DNA of 64,000 nt, from the NCBI RefSeq assembly GCF_014641695.1, contig NZ_BMIF01000001.1, positions 372,001-436,000 of the forward strand. Reading direction: 5' to 3'. The translations under genes and the position numbers were made by a program. Source of the stretch: Nitratireductor aestuarii (lineage in GTDB: Bacteria > Pseudomonadota > Alphaproteobacteria > Rhizobiales > Rhizobiaceae). Under the pieces are notes generated by a model. The model saw only the letters and a program-made list of their open reading frames with translations, was not told the origin of the DNA and did not search any database. Below, one piece after another: positions 42,861 to 51,348 of the stretch; within the stretch, counting starts at the first letter, position 1; every line of letters begins with the position of its first letter.

Positions 42861-44363
42861 ATGACGATCATTGACACGCGTACGCCCGATCCCAAGCGCC
42901 TGATCCCCGGTGCAACCGGCGACTGGGAAGTAATCATTGGCATGGAAATCCATGCCCAGGTCACGTCCAACTCGAAGCTGTTCTCCGGCGCTTCGACCCA
43001 GTTCGGCGCCGAACCGAATGCGAATGTCAGCCTCGTCGATGCTGCCATGCCCGGCATGCTGCCAGTCATCAACGAGGAATGCGTCAAGCAGGCGATCCGC
43101 ACCGGTCTCGGCCTCAAGGCCCAGATCAACAACCGCTCGGTCTTCGACCGCAAGAACTACTTCTACCCGGACCTGCCGCAGGGCTATCAGATCTCCCAGT
43201 ACAAGCAGCCGATCGTCGGCGAGGGCGAGGTGATTGTCACCGTAGGCCCCGCCAAGGACGGCTCGTTCGAGGAGATCACCGTCGGCATCGAGCGCCTTCA
43301 CCTCGAGCAGGACGCCGGCAAGTCGATGCATGACCAGCATCCGACCATGTCCTATGTGGACCTCAACCGATCGGGCGTCGCGCTGATGGAGATCGTCTCC
43401 AAGCCGGACATCCGCTCGTCCGACGAGGCCAAGGCGTTCCTGACCAAGCTGCGGTCGATCCTGCGCTACCTCGGCACCTGTGACGGCAACATGGACGAAG
43501 GCTCCATGCGCGCCGACGTGAACGTGTCGGTGCGCCGTCCGGGCGAGCCGTTCGGAACGCGTTGCGAGATCAAGAACGTCAACTCGATCCGCTTCGTCGG
43601 TCAGGCCATCGAATATGAAGCCCGTCGCCAGATCGCTCTCCTTGAGGACGGTGGCGTGGTGGACCAGGAGACGCGCCTGTTCGATCCGAACAAGGGCGAG
43701 ACGCGCTCCATGCGCTCCAAGGAAGAGGCGCACGACTATCGCTACTTCCCCGATCCGGATCTGCTGCCGCTCGAATTCGATGACGCCTATGTGGAAGCCC
43801 TGAAGGCTGACCTGCCGGAGCTGCCGGACGACAAGCGCGTGCGTTTCATCAAGGACATGGGCCTTTCCGAGTACGACGCTTCGGTGCTCGTGGCCGAGAA
43901 GGCGACCGCCGACTTCTTCGAGAAGGTCGCCCAGGGCCGTGACGGCAAGGCTGCCGCAAACTGGGTGATCAACGATCTCCTCGGTGCGCTCAACAAGGCG
44001 GGCAAGGCGATCGAGGAATCACCGGTCAGCCCCGATCAGCTCGGCGCCATTATCGACCTGATCAAGGAGAACACGATCTCCGGCAAGATCGGCAAGGACC
44101 TCTTCGAGATCGTCTGGAACGAGGGCGGTGATCCGCGCGAAATCGTTGAGTCGCGTGGCATGAAGCAGGTCACCGACACCGGCGCGATTGAGAAGGCCAT
44201 CGAAGACGTGATTGCTGCCAACCCGGACAAGGCCGAACAGGCAAAGGCGAAGCCGACGCTTGCCGGCTGGTTTGTCGGTCAGGTGATGAAGGCAACCGGC
44301 GGCAAGGCAAACCCGCAGGCGGTTAACGCGCTCGTCAAGGCCAAGCTCGGGATCGAAGAATAG
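42861..44363 (+). CDS. gatB: Asp-tRNA(Asn)/Glu-tRNA(Gln) amidotransferase subunit B
   Basis: Subunit of 500 aa that binds misacylated tRNA and phosphorylates the Glu or Asp group before amidation by GatA. It has [48 protein letters not shown], the [11 protein letters not shown] segment and the C-terminal YqeY-like tail ending AKLGIEE. The length is standard. gatA and gatC are not in the window. The next gene starts within its stop codon (GTG overlapping TAG). Confidence 0.97.
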   Translation: MTIIDTRTPDPKRLIPGATGDWEVIIGMEIHAQVTSNSKLFSGASTQFGAEPNANVSLVDAAMPGMLPVINEECVKQAIRTGLGLKAQINNRSVFDRKNYFYPDLPQGYQISQYKQPIVGEGEVIVTVGPAKDGSFEEITVGIERLHLEQDAGKSMHDQHPTMSYVDLNRSGVALMEIVSKPDIRSSDEAKAFLTKLRSILRYLGTCDGNMDEGSMRADVNVSVRRPGEPFGTRCEIKNVNSIRFVGQAIEYEARRQIALLEDGGVVDQETRLFDPNKGETRSMRSKEEAHDYRYFPDPDLLPLEFDDAYVEALKADLPELPDDKRVRFIKDMGLSEYDASVLVAEKATADFFEKVAQGRDGKAAANWVINDLLGALNKAGKAIEESPVSPDQLGAIIDLIKENTISGKIGKDLFEIVWNEGGDPREIVESRGMKQVTDTGAIEKAIEDVIAANPDKAEQAKAKPTLAGWFVGQVMKATGGKANPQAVNALVKAKLGIEE

Positions 44364-44866
44364 TGTGGGTTCGCACCGCCCGCGAGGAAGACCTGCAGGC
44401 GGTGCACGCCCTGCTGGCTGAGACCTGGCATTCCACCTTTGACAGCGTCATGGGTGAGGGCACGGTTGCGTCCGTGATCGAGACTCAGTTCTCCATCAGC
44501 AGCCTGCGCGAGAAGTTGAAGCGACCGTATTCTGAATTCGTCGTCGCCGACAGCGGCGACGGCACGCTCCTCGGGATGGCTTTCGCAAGTCAGACCGATG
44601 ACAGCGTGGCGACGCTCTCAGACCTTTTCGTGCGACCCACGGAGCAGGTTCAGGGGCTCGGCACCATGCTTCTTGCCGAAGTGGAGATGGCGTTTCCGGG
44701 CGTGCAGGTGATGCGGCTTGATGTGGTGGAGCGGCAGACGGAAGCCGTCTCCTTCTTCAACCGCAAGGGCTATGTTGCAGTGGGACGCGGCACGGATTGG
44801 GGCGCGGCCAACTGCGACGAGCCGAAGTTGATAATGGAAAAATCGCTGGAAACGTGGGACCTGTGA
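44363..44866 (+). CDS. GNAT family N-acetyltransferase
   Basis: Acetyltransferase-fold protein of 167 aa. Motif A is seen in LSDLFVRPTEQVQGLGTMLLAEVE, preceding the acetyl-CoA pyrophosphate loop, and the C-terminal RQTEAVSFFNRKGYVAVGR is characteristic. It starts with GTG at 44363, overlapping the gatB stop by one base, so translation is coupled. The substrate is unknown; adjacency to gatB seems a conserved rhizobial arrangement rather than a functional clue. Confidence 0.87.
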   Translation: MWVRTAREEDLQAVHALLAETWHSTFDSVMGEGTVASVIETQFSISSLREKLKRPYSEFVVADSGDGTLLGMAFASQTDDSVATLSDLFVRPTEQVQGLGTMLLAEVEMAFPGVQVMRLDVVERQTEAVSFFNRKGYVAVGRGTDWGAANCDEPKLIMEKSLETWDL

Positions 44867-44982
44867 GCATAGACGTGGCATGCCTCGTCTTGGCAACTTG
44901 ACCCTTGCCTTGGAAGCGGTTGCATCATAAGCAGTCCATGCGGCGGGTCCGGTCGCTGGCAACAATGGATCTGGAATAGGCC

Positions 44983-45378
44983 ATGAAGAAGTTTCTGATT
45001 CAATTCTTTACCTGGTGGAACGGCACCACGCTGAACACCCGTTTCCACACCTGGCGCAAGGGCACCAAGGTGGGTGAGGACGAGTTCGGCAACGTCTACT
45101 ATCAGGGCGGAACGGATTCGGAAGGACGCACCCGTCGCTGGGTGATGTACAATGGCTATTCGGAAGCCAGCACCATTCCTCCTGGCTGGCATGGCTGGAT
45201 ACATCACAAGGTGGATGTACCGCCAACACAGGAAGCCTATCAGGCGCGCGAGTGGCAGAAGCCGCACCGTCCCAACATGACCGGAACGCCCGACGCCTAT
45301 CGTCCGCAGGGTTCGATCATGACCGGTGAAGATCGTCCGCGGGTGACCGGCGACTACGACGCCTGGACGCCGAACTGA
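44983..45378 (+). CDS. NADH:ubiquinone oxidoreductase subunit, NDUFA12 family
   Basis: Accessory subunit of complex I of 131 aa, found in Alphaproteobacteria and mitochondria. The signature region is GTKVGEDEFGNVYYQ followed by RRWVMYNGYSEASTIPPGWHGWIHH, which matches the B17.2/NDUFA12 family across its conserved core. It sits peripherally on the matrix-side arm. It is outside the main nuo operon, as is normal in this group. A DUF2155 gene follows. Confidence 0.95.
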   Translation: MKKFLIQFFTWWNGTTLNTRFHTWRKGTKVGEDEFGNVYYQGGTDSEGRTRRWVMYNGYSEASTIPPGWHGWIHHKVDVPPTQEAYQAREWQKPHRPNMTGTPDAYRPQGSIMTGEDRPRVTGDYDAWTPN

Positions 45379-45444
45379 TTGTTTCTGCCACATTCGCCTC
45401 TTAGAAGGACTGGCAAAGGATCCTGTCGGGGAGTTCAGCTCAAA

Positions 45445-45861
45445 GTGATTTCGTCCCTTCGTTGCTTGCCAGCCGCATTTGCACTTGCCCTTGTCGGTAC
45501 GGCTGGATTGGTTCCGACCGCCGAGGCACGCGTGAAGAACCCTGTCGCGGAGTTCGCCGGCATCGACAAGATCACCGGGCGAATCTTCAACTTTGACGTC
45601 TACATGGACGAAACCGTTCAGTTCGGCTCGCTGCAGGTTACCCCACGCGTCTGCTACACGTCGGAGGAGGGCGAAGAGCCCAAGACCGATTCGTTCGTCG
45701 AGGTCGACGAGATCACGCTCGACCGCAAGATCCGCCGCGTCTTCTCCGGCTGGATGTTCGCCGAGAGCCCCGGCCTCAATGCCGTGGAACACGCCGTGTT
45801 CGACGTCTGGCTCAAGGACTGCAAGAACGCATCTGACGTTCCCGCACCAAGCGGGAACTGA
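45445..45861 (+). CDS. DUF2155 domain exported protein
   Basis: Protein of about 138 aa with a signal peptide (ISSLRCLPAAFALALVGTAGLVPTAEA) and a DUF2155 domain: AGIDKITGRIFNFDVYMDET, VTPRVCYTSEEGEEPKTDSFVEV and SGWMFAESPGLNAVEHAVFDVWLKDC. Two cysteines are likely to form a disulfide in the periplasm. The start is uncertain: GTG 45445 gives the best signal peptide, while TTG 45379 is in frame further up. The family is alphaproteobacterial and of unknown function, regularly next to the NDUFA12 and aat genes. Confidence 0.85.
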   Translation: MISSLRCLPAAFALALVGTAGLVPTAEARVKNPVAEFAGIDKITGRIFNFDVYMDETVQFGSLQVTPRVCYTSEEGEEPKTDSFVEVDEITLDRKIRRVFSGWMFAESPGLNAVEHAVFDVWLKDCKNASDVPAPSGN

Positions 45862-45879
45862 TTTTCCAAAATCGGTATT

Positions 45880-46488
45880 CTAGAAATGCGCGGTGCCATC
45901 CAGCGCGATAGCGAGCATTGTCTCGTAACGCTTGCGCGCGACATCGATGGCGCCGAAGCGCTTGAGATGCTCTGTGGTGAACTGGGTGTCGAGAAGGACG
46001 AATCCCGTTTCCCGCAGGCGCTCTACCAGATGCACAAGGCACACCTTTGAAGCGTTGGTCTCCCGCGAAAACATGCTCTCGCCAAAGAAGGCGCGGCCGA
46101 GGCTGACGCCATAGAGCCCTCCGACGAGCTTGCCGTCCCGCCATGCTTCTACCGTGTGGCAATGACCGAGCTCGAAGAGTCGCGTGTAAGCCTCGCGGAT
46201 CGGCGCATTGATCCAGGTTTCGGTGCGCTCCGGCGTGCGTTCGGCGCAACCGTCGATTACCCCGTCAAAGTCATGGTCAAAACGGATGTCGAACGGACAT
46301 TGCCGCATGAACTTCTGCAGGCTGCGGGGGACATGGAACGTATCGAGCGGAATGACGCCGCGCTTCTCGGGTCGAACCCAGAAAACCTCCGGATCGTCCT
46401 CGTGCTCGGCCATCGGAAAGATGCCGGTCGCATAGGCGCGCAGCAGAAGGTCCGGATCAATTTCCAGAGGAGGTGAGAACGGTTGCAT
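45880..46488 (-). CDS. aat: Leucyl/phenylalanyl-tRNA--protein transferase
   Basis: Cytoplasmic enzyme of 202 aa that adds Leu or Phe to proteins with basic N-termini, marking them for ClpAP through the N-end rule. The family segments [45 protein letters not shown] and [27 protein letters not shown] are all present. ATG 46488 is favoured because AGGAA lies ahead; the frame can extend to GTG 46509. It is convergent with DUF2155 and downstream of accC on the same strand. Confidence 0.95.
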   Translation of the reverse strand: MQPFSPPLEIDPDLLLRAYATGIFPMAEHEDDPEVFWVRPEKRGVIPLDTFHVPRSLQKFMRQCPFDIRFDHDFDGVIDGCAERTPERTETWINAPIREAYTRLFELGHCHTVEAWRDGKLVGGLYGVSLGRAFFGESMFSRETNASKVCLVHLVERLRETGFVLLDTQFTTEHLKRFGAIDVARKRYETMLAIALDGTAHF

Positions 46489-46517
46489 CGCATCGTTCCT
46501 GTTGCGCACCGGGCTTG

Positions 46518-46542
46518 GGCTTTCCGCCAGAAGCGGAAAGCC
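46518..46542. other. Strong hairpin between accC and aat
   Basis: GGCTTTCCGC and GCGGAAAGCC form a perfect 10-bp stem with a CAGAA loop between two minus-strand genes. There is no T run after it, so it is not a clear intrinsic terminator. It could stabilise the 3' end of the acc transcript or form part of the aat leader. Confidence 0.5.
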
Positions 46543-46604
46543 GGACGCGGGAATTCATCTCACCTGAAGAGATAGAAATGGGGAGGTACTCTTTCCAGAC
46601 CGGA

Positions 46605-47957
46605 TCAATCCTGCTGCGCTTCGCGCGCCAGGAACTTCTCCAGCCAATGGATGTCGTAGTCGCCATTTGCAATGTCCACATTGCCGACCAGATCTCTGAA
46701 CAGGGGCAATGTCGTATTGATGCCATCAACCACAAACTCGTCAAGGGCACGTCGCAGACGCATCATGCACTCGACGCGGTTGCGGCCATGGACGATGAGC
46801 TTGCCGATCAGGCTGTCGTAGTACGGCGGGATCTTGTAGCCGGAATAGACGCCGGAATCGACGCGAATACCCAAACCGCCTGGCGTGTGGAAATGGGTGA
46901 TCGTGCCGGGGGAGGGCACGAAGGTGCGCGGGTCCTCGGCGTTGATACGGCACTCGATCGCGTGACCCTGGAAGCGGATCTCCGACTGGGTGTGGGAGAG
47001 ACCACCGCCGGAGGCAACGCGGATCTGCTCGTGCACCAGGTCGATGCCGGTGATGGCTTCCGTCACTGGATGCTCCACCTGAAGGCGGGTGTTCATCTCG
47101 ATGAAGTAAAACTCGCCGTTCTCGTAGAGGAACTCCACCGTGCCAGCGCCGGAGTAGCCGAGCTCGGCCATGGCATTTGCGACGATCGAACCGATCTTCT
47201 GGCGCTGGTCAGCGTTGAGCGCCGGAGAGAGAGCCTCTTCCCAGACCTTCTGGTGACGGCGCTGGAGCGAGCAGTCGCGTTCGCCGAGGTGGATGGCCTG
47301 ACCCATACCGTCGCCCATCAGCTGCACCTCGATGTGACGCGGCTTCTCGAGATACTTCTCGATGTAGACGGCATCGTCACCGAAGGCTGCACCGGCTTCG
47401 GTGCGCGCGGTCGTCAGCGCTTCGAACAGCTCATCCTCCGAACGGGCAACCTTCATGCCGCGGCCGCCACCGCCAGCGGAGGCCTTGATCAGCACCGGAT
47501 AGCCGATTTCAGCGGCAATGCGCTTTGCTTCCTTCTCGTCGCTGACAGCGCCGTCGGAACCGGGAACGACAGGGATGCCAAGGCGCTTGGCGGTGCGCTT
47601 AGCCTCGATCTTGTCGCCCATCAGGCGGATGTGATCGCCCGAAGGTCCGATGAAGGTGATGTTGTGTGCAGCCAGGATATCCGCGAACTTGGCGTTTTCC
47701 GACAGGAAGCCGTAGCCCGGATGGATCGCGTCGGCGCCGGTGATTTCACAGGCGGCCACGATCTGGTGCATGTTGAGGTAGCTGTCGCGCGACGCGGGCG
47801 GACCAATGCAGACGCTTTCGTCTGCTAGGCGCACATGCATGGCGTCGGCATCGGCGGTCGAATGCACTGCTACCGTGCGAATGCCCAGCTCTTTGCAGGC
47901 GCGCAGGATACGCAGTGCGATCTCGCCGCGGTTGGCGATGAGGATCTTTTGAAACAT
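46605..47957 (-). CDS. accC: Acetyl-CoA carboxylase, biotin carboxylase subunit
   Basis: ATP-grasp enzyme of 450 aa that carboxylates biotin on AccB as the first half of malonyl-CoA synthesis. It has [31 protein letters not shown], the glycine-rich ATP loop [12 protein letters not shown] near residue 165, and [14 protein letters not shown] near residue 288 with catalytic residues. The length is typical. It is 17 bp downstream of accB in the aroQ-accB-accC operon. Confidence 0.98.
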   Translation of the reverse strand: MFQKILIANRGEIALRILRACKELGIRTVAVHSTADADAMHVRLADESVCIGPPASRDSYLNMHQIVAACEITGADAIHPGYGFLSENAKFADILAAHNITFIGPSGDHIRLMGDKIEAKRTAKRLGIPVVPGSDGAVSDEKEAKRIAAEIGYPVLIKASAGGGGRGMKVARSEDELFEALTTARTEAGAAFGDDAVYIEKYLEKPRHIEVQLMGDGMGQAIHLGERDCSLQRRHQKVWEEALSPALNADQRQKIGSIVANAMAELGYSGAGTVEFLYENGEFYFIEMNTRLQVEHPVTEAITGIDLVHEQIRVASGGGLSHTQSEIRFQGHAIECRINAEDPRTFVPSPGTITHFHTPGGLGIRVDSGVYSGYKIPPYYDSLIGKLIVHGRNRVECMMRLRRALDEFVVDGINTTLPLFRDLVGNVDIANGDYDIHWLEKFLAREAQQD

Positions 47958-47974
47958 GTGCGCAGCGTCCCAGA

Positions 47975-48433
47975 TTATTCGATAACGACGAGAGGCTCGC
48001 CAAACTCAACAGGCTGGGCATCCTCCACAAGGATCGCGGTGACAACGCCCGCGCGCGGTGCAGGTATCTGGTTCATGGTCTTCATTGCTTCGATGATGAG
48101 CAACGTCTGACCCTTGGCCACGGACTGACCGACTTCGATGAACGCCGGAGCGCCCGGAGAAGCGGAGCGGTAAGCGGTGCCGACCATAGGGGAGGGAACG
48201 GCGTTCTTGGAGAGGTCAACCTTCGCTTCAGCCGGTGCAGCAGGCGCGGCCGCCGGGGCAGGTGCTGCAGCTGCTGCAACAGGAGCTGCCACGGTTGCCT
48301 GTACAGCCTGAACCTGGCGGGCGACGCGGATCTTCAGATCGCCTTCCTCAACCTCGATCTCGGTGAGCTTGGTCTCATCGAGGATCGCTGCAAGATCGCG
48401 AATAAGCTGCTGATCAATACCGGATTTCTTCAT
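47975..48433 (-). CDS. accB: Acetyl-CoA carboxylase biotin carboxyl carrier protein
   Basis: Carrier of 152 aa. An N-terminal dimerisation region ([28 protein letters not shown]) is followed by an alanine/proline-rich linker at about residues 45-75 and a biotinyl domain. The biotinylated lysine is in [14 protein letters not shown]; the usual EAMKM reads EAMKT here. It is the partner of AccC immediately downstream and lies 36 bp after aroQ. Confidence 0.97.
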   Translation of the reverse strand: MKKSGIDQQLIRDLAAILDETKLTEIEVEEGDLKIRVARQVQAVQATVAAPVAAAAAPAPAAAPAAPAEAKVDLSKNAVPSPMVGTAYRSASPGAPAFIEVGQSVAKGQTLLIIEAMKTMNQIPAPRAGVVTAILVEDAQPVEFGEPLVVIE

Positions 48434-48469
48434 TACCGTGTCTTTCTTTGTACGATGCCGCGCCTTCGC

Positions 48470-48904
48470 TTACAGGCGTGCCGCCAGCGCTTCGATAGCC
48501 AGCTCATAACCATGGGGGCCAAATCCGCATATCATACCGACGGCCGCAGGGGCTATCATCGATTTATGACGGAATGGCTCGCGTGCATGAATGTTCGAGA
48601 GATGTACTTCGACGACAGGCGCACCGACACCCTTGATCGCATCATGCATCGCGATGGATGTATGACCATAAGCGCCGGGGTTGATCACGATGCCTGCCTT
48701 TGCAGCTCCCGCTTCGTGGATCCAGTCTACGAGAACGCCTTCGATATTGGTCTGGCGAAACTGGATCTCGATACCCAGAGCGCTGGCGCGATCGCGACAC
48801 TTCTGTTCAATCGTCTCAAGCGTGTCGGTTCCGTAGATACCGGGTTCACGCTGGCCGAGCAGATTGAGGTTCGGACCGTTCAGAATGTAAATCAGCTTTG
48901 CCAT
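48470..48904 (-). CDS. aroQ: 3-dehydroquinate dehydratase, type II
   Basis: Dodecameric shikimate-pathway enzyme of 144 aa that dehydrates 3-dehydroquinate by an enolate mechanism. The motifs are ILNGPNLNLLGQREPGIYG with the catalytic tyrosine, FRQTNIEGVLVDWIHEA, IVINPGAYGHTSIAMHDA and VEVHLSNIHAREPFR with the catalytic histidine of the GHTS region. It is the first gene of the aroQ-accB-accC operon, an arrangement widespread in bacteria. Confidence 0.97.
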   Translation of the reverse strand: MAKLIYILNGPNLNLLGQREPGIYGTDTLETIEQKCRDRASALGIEIQFRQTNIEGVLVDWIHEAGAAKAGIVINPGAYGHTSIAMHDAIKGVGAPVVEVHLSNIHAREPFRHKSMIAPAAVGMICGFGPHGYELAIEALAARL

Positions 48905-48929
48905 TACGACTCCAAGTGAAGACGCGCCC

Positions 48930-48958
48930 TATATAAACGGCTTGCCTGCCATCGAAAA
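48930..48958 (-). promoter_or_regulatory. Candidate promoter of the aroQ-accB-accC operon
   Basis: On the minus strand CTTTTC (48953-48958) and TATATA (48930-48935) lie 17 bases apart and about 25 bases ahead of the aroQ ATG. The -10 is a good match to rhizobial CTATAT boxes, while the -35 is weak. Confidence 0.4.
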
Positions 48959-49012
48959 GGGCGCATACGCGTTCCGGGCGCTGTCCACAAGTGGTGGACG
49001 TGGGTATTCCAT

Positions 49013-49765
49013 TTACTTTCGAGCTGCGGCGATTTTCTCGCGCAGAACCTGCTCACCCATCGCGCCGGAAACGATCTCCTGACCGACGACATAACCGGGG
49101 GTGCCGGTGATCTGCAGCTGCTCGGCAAGCGCATAGGTGCTGCGGAACCTGTCATTGATCGTCGGGTCCTGCATCTTGTTGCGCAGGGCGGTCTCGTCGA
49201 TGCCAAGGTTAAGCGCAACCTTGACCGCGCTCTCCTCCGTTGCCCGCTCCTGGGCTCCCAACAGCGTGCGATGGAATTCGGCGTACTTGTCCGGCGCGAT
49301 CATGTGGACCGCCATGGACACGGTCGCAGCCTTATGGGAATCTTCCGACAGGATCGGGAACTCCTTCAGAACGAAGCGCAGGTTCGGGTCCTGCTTGACT
49401 AGGTTATCCATGTCGGAGATGGCGCGCTTGCAGAAGCCACAGTTGTAATCGAAGAACTCCACGATGGTCACATCGCCCTCTGGATTCCCGATGATGCCAT
49501 CCGCTTCGCTGTTGAAGATCTCATCACCCACAAGCGCAATTGCTTCCTGCGCAGCCTTCTTCTGGGCTTCCTGCTGCTTTGCCTGCAGGGACGCCTGTAC
49601 TTCCAGCATGACCTCAGGGTTCTTGATCAGATATTCCCGCACGATCGTCTCGATCTCGGCGCGTGAGAAATTGGACTTTTCATCATTTGCCAGTGCGGCC
49701 GAGAAGTTGAGGCTCGTGGCGGCGAGTATCGCTGCTGCAATTCCCGCTCGAAGTGTATTCTTCAT
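49013..49765 (-). CDS. DsbA-family thiol:disulfide oxidoreductase
   Basis: Periplasmic protein of 250 aa. A signal peptide (MKNTLRAGIAAAILAATSLNFSAALA) is followed by a helical stretch and a thioredoxin fold with FFDYNCGFCKRA as the CxxC active site near residue 110 and TGTPGYVVG as the cis-proline loop. It resembles ScsC/BdbD-like DsbA proteins of Alphaproteobacteria. ATG 49765 follows GGAAGG; upstream open frame to 49993 overlaps the M48 gene and is not used. It is 37 bp downstream of the M48 protease gene, so co-transcribed. Confidence 0.93.
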   Translation of the reverse strand: MKNTLRAGIAAAILAATSLNFSAALANDEKSNFSRAEIETIVREYLIKNPEVMLEVQASLQAKQQEAQKKAAQEAIALVGDEIFNSEADGIIGNPEGDVTIVEFFDYNCGFCKRAISDMDNLVKQDPNLRFVLKEFPILSEDSHKAATVSMAVHMIAPDKYAEFHRTLLGAQERATEESAVKVALNLGIDETALRNKMQDPTINDRFRSTYALAEQLQITGTPGYVVGQEIVSGAMGEQVLREKIAAARK

Positions 49766-49802
49766 CGGTACCTTCCGCATCCTGATTGACGTGGCGAGCA
49801 AT

Positions 49803-51176
49803 CTATCGCCCCTGTGGTTTAGAATTGATGATGTCCTGGGCACGAACCCACTCAGGCGAACCTCTCTTGAGCTTCGTCTGGGCACGCGCCGCGAAAACAC
49901 GGGCTTCCTGGTAGTTGCCGGAATAGTAGCGTTCCTCGGCCGAAGCCAACTCGGCCGCGCCGATGTTGCCAAGACGGCCGTGGGCCTGCGCAAGGAAGCG
50001 ATAGCCGTTTACGTATTCGCGCTCGCGGGTAAGCCCCGCGCTAAGCTCCGAGACAGCCTTGCTGATCTGCGCTTCATCGCCGGTGGCGAGCAGCGCCTGC
50101 CCGTAGCCAACCTGAAGCAGGCCGGAGGAGGGCGCAAGCTTTACGGCCTGGCCGAACGCCTTGGCTGCATCCTGCGGACGGTTCGCCTTGATCAGGATTT
50201 CCCCGCGCATCTCGTGGAAGTAGGGGTTCTTCGGCTGGCTGGCGATCAGACGATCAATCTTCGCCAGCGCGTCGCGCGGATTGCCGCTAAGATAGGTTGA
50301 GATCGCATCAGCGTATTGCATGCCGATACTGGAGGGATCCTTGAAGATGCGTCGTGCCGCTGCCGGGCCAGCCGTATAGGCGGCGAGCTTCCCACGCATC
50401 AGGTCGTGGCGCAGCTGCAGACCGGCCGGATCCTTTGTCTCGAAATAGGGGCTCTTGCGTACCAGTTCTTCGAGGTTGGCGATACGGTCGCGCGGCATCG
50501 GGTGGCTCACCTGGTAGGGATCGATACGCACACCCGCCAGCGCAAGATCGCGGCCCATGCGGTCGAAGGTCTTCAGCATGCCGCGGCCGGACTGTTTGGT
50601 CTTGTTGAGATAGTCGACCGCCGCGCGATCAGCGGTGATCTCTTCGGTCCGTTGATAGCCGAGGAGAGAGCGACGGGCCATTTCGGTGCCACCCATGGCG
50701 AGGCCGGTAGCCGCGCGGCCAAAACCTTCGGATCCGGTTGCCGCTCCCGCAACGCCAGCGCCCACACCGACCAGCATGGCAACGACGGCCATTGTCTGCG
50801 CACGGGCCAGCTGTTCCCGCAGCCGGTGCTGATGGCCGCCGGCAAGGTGAGCAACCTCATGCGCGAGCACGCCAATGATTTCGTTGGGGCTTTCGGACTG
50901 GAGCAGTGCACCGGCATGAACGAAGATGCGGCGTCCTGCGACGAAGGCGTTGAAACTGTTGTCGTTGACGAGAACGACCTCGATGCCTGAGCGGTTCAGC
51001 CCCGCCACCTTCAGGATCGGCCGAACATAGTCAGCCACAAGTGCTTCAATTTCGGCGTCACGAACGACATTCACCCGCTGCGCGTGCGCAGGGGATGCCG
51101 AAAGCAGCGAAAAAGTCACAACAAATGAAGTGGCAAGACGCGAAAGGCGCGACTTGAGCAATTGCGGGAACAACAT
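49803..51176 (-). CDS. M48 family metalloprotease with TPR repeats (BepA-like)
   Basis: Periplasmic protein of 457 aa with a signal peptide ending at ASPAHAQR. The zinc site HEVAHLAGGH (HExxH) is near residue 105 and the third ligand glutamate lies in TEEITADRAAVDYL near residue 185. The C-terminal 200 residues are tetratricopeptide-like repeats (PYFHEMRGEILIKANRPQDAAKAF and others). This is the BepA/YfgC architecture, involved in outer-membrane protein quality control. Paired with a DsbA gene directly downstream, it suggests an envelope-folding module. Confidence 0.92.
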   Translation of the reverse strand: MLFPQLLKSRLSRLATSFVVTFSLLSASPAHAQRVNVVRDAEIEALVADYVRPILKVAGLNRSGIEVVLVNDNSFNAFVAGRRIFVHAGALLQSESPNEIIGVLAHEVAHLAGGHQHRLREQLARAQTMAVVAMLVGVGAGVAGAATGSEGFGRAATGLAMGGTEMARRSLLGYQRTEEITADRAAVDYLNKTKQSGRGMLKTFDRMGRDLALAGVRIDPYQVSHPMPRDRIANLEELVRKSPYFETKDPAGLQLRHDLMRGKLAAYTAGPAAARRIFKDPSSIGMQYADAISTYLSGNPRDALAKIDRLIASQPKNPYFHEMRGEILIKANRPQDAAKAFGQAVKLAPSSGLLQVGYGQALLATGDEAQISKAVSELSAGLTREREYVNGYRFLAQAHGRLGNIGAAELASAEERYYSGNYQEARVFAARAQTKLKRGSPEWVRAQDIINSKPQGR

Positions 51177-51298
51177 GAGCCGAATCCGTACCGACGCTTC
51201 GTGGCAACGAAAAGGCAGCTTAGTGCAACTCAGGCGCTATTGGGAACCGTGATTTTGTCTGCATTTGGCCAACCGCGGCGAGCACAAGTCCGGATATG

Positions 51299-51327
51299 AA
51301 AAATGGCCGGAACAGATCCGGCCATTT
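51299..51327 (-). terminator. Rho-independent terminator of rne
   Basis: AAATGGCCGG and CCGGCCATTT form a 10-bp stem with a seven-base loop; on the minus strand the stem is followed by further T residues. It lies 22 bp after the rne stop and before the M48 gene, separating the two transcripts. Confidence 0.82.
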
Positions 51328-51348
51328 CGTTGAGTTCATCTGACGAGC

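Noticed and set aside
46473-47828. 451-aa open frame antisense to accC
   Set aside because: Shadow of accC, which has complete biotin carboxylase motifs on the minus strand.
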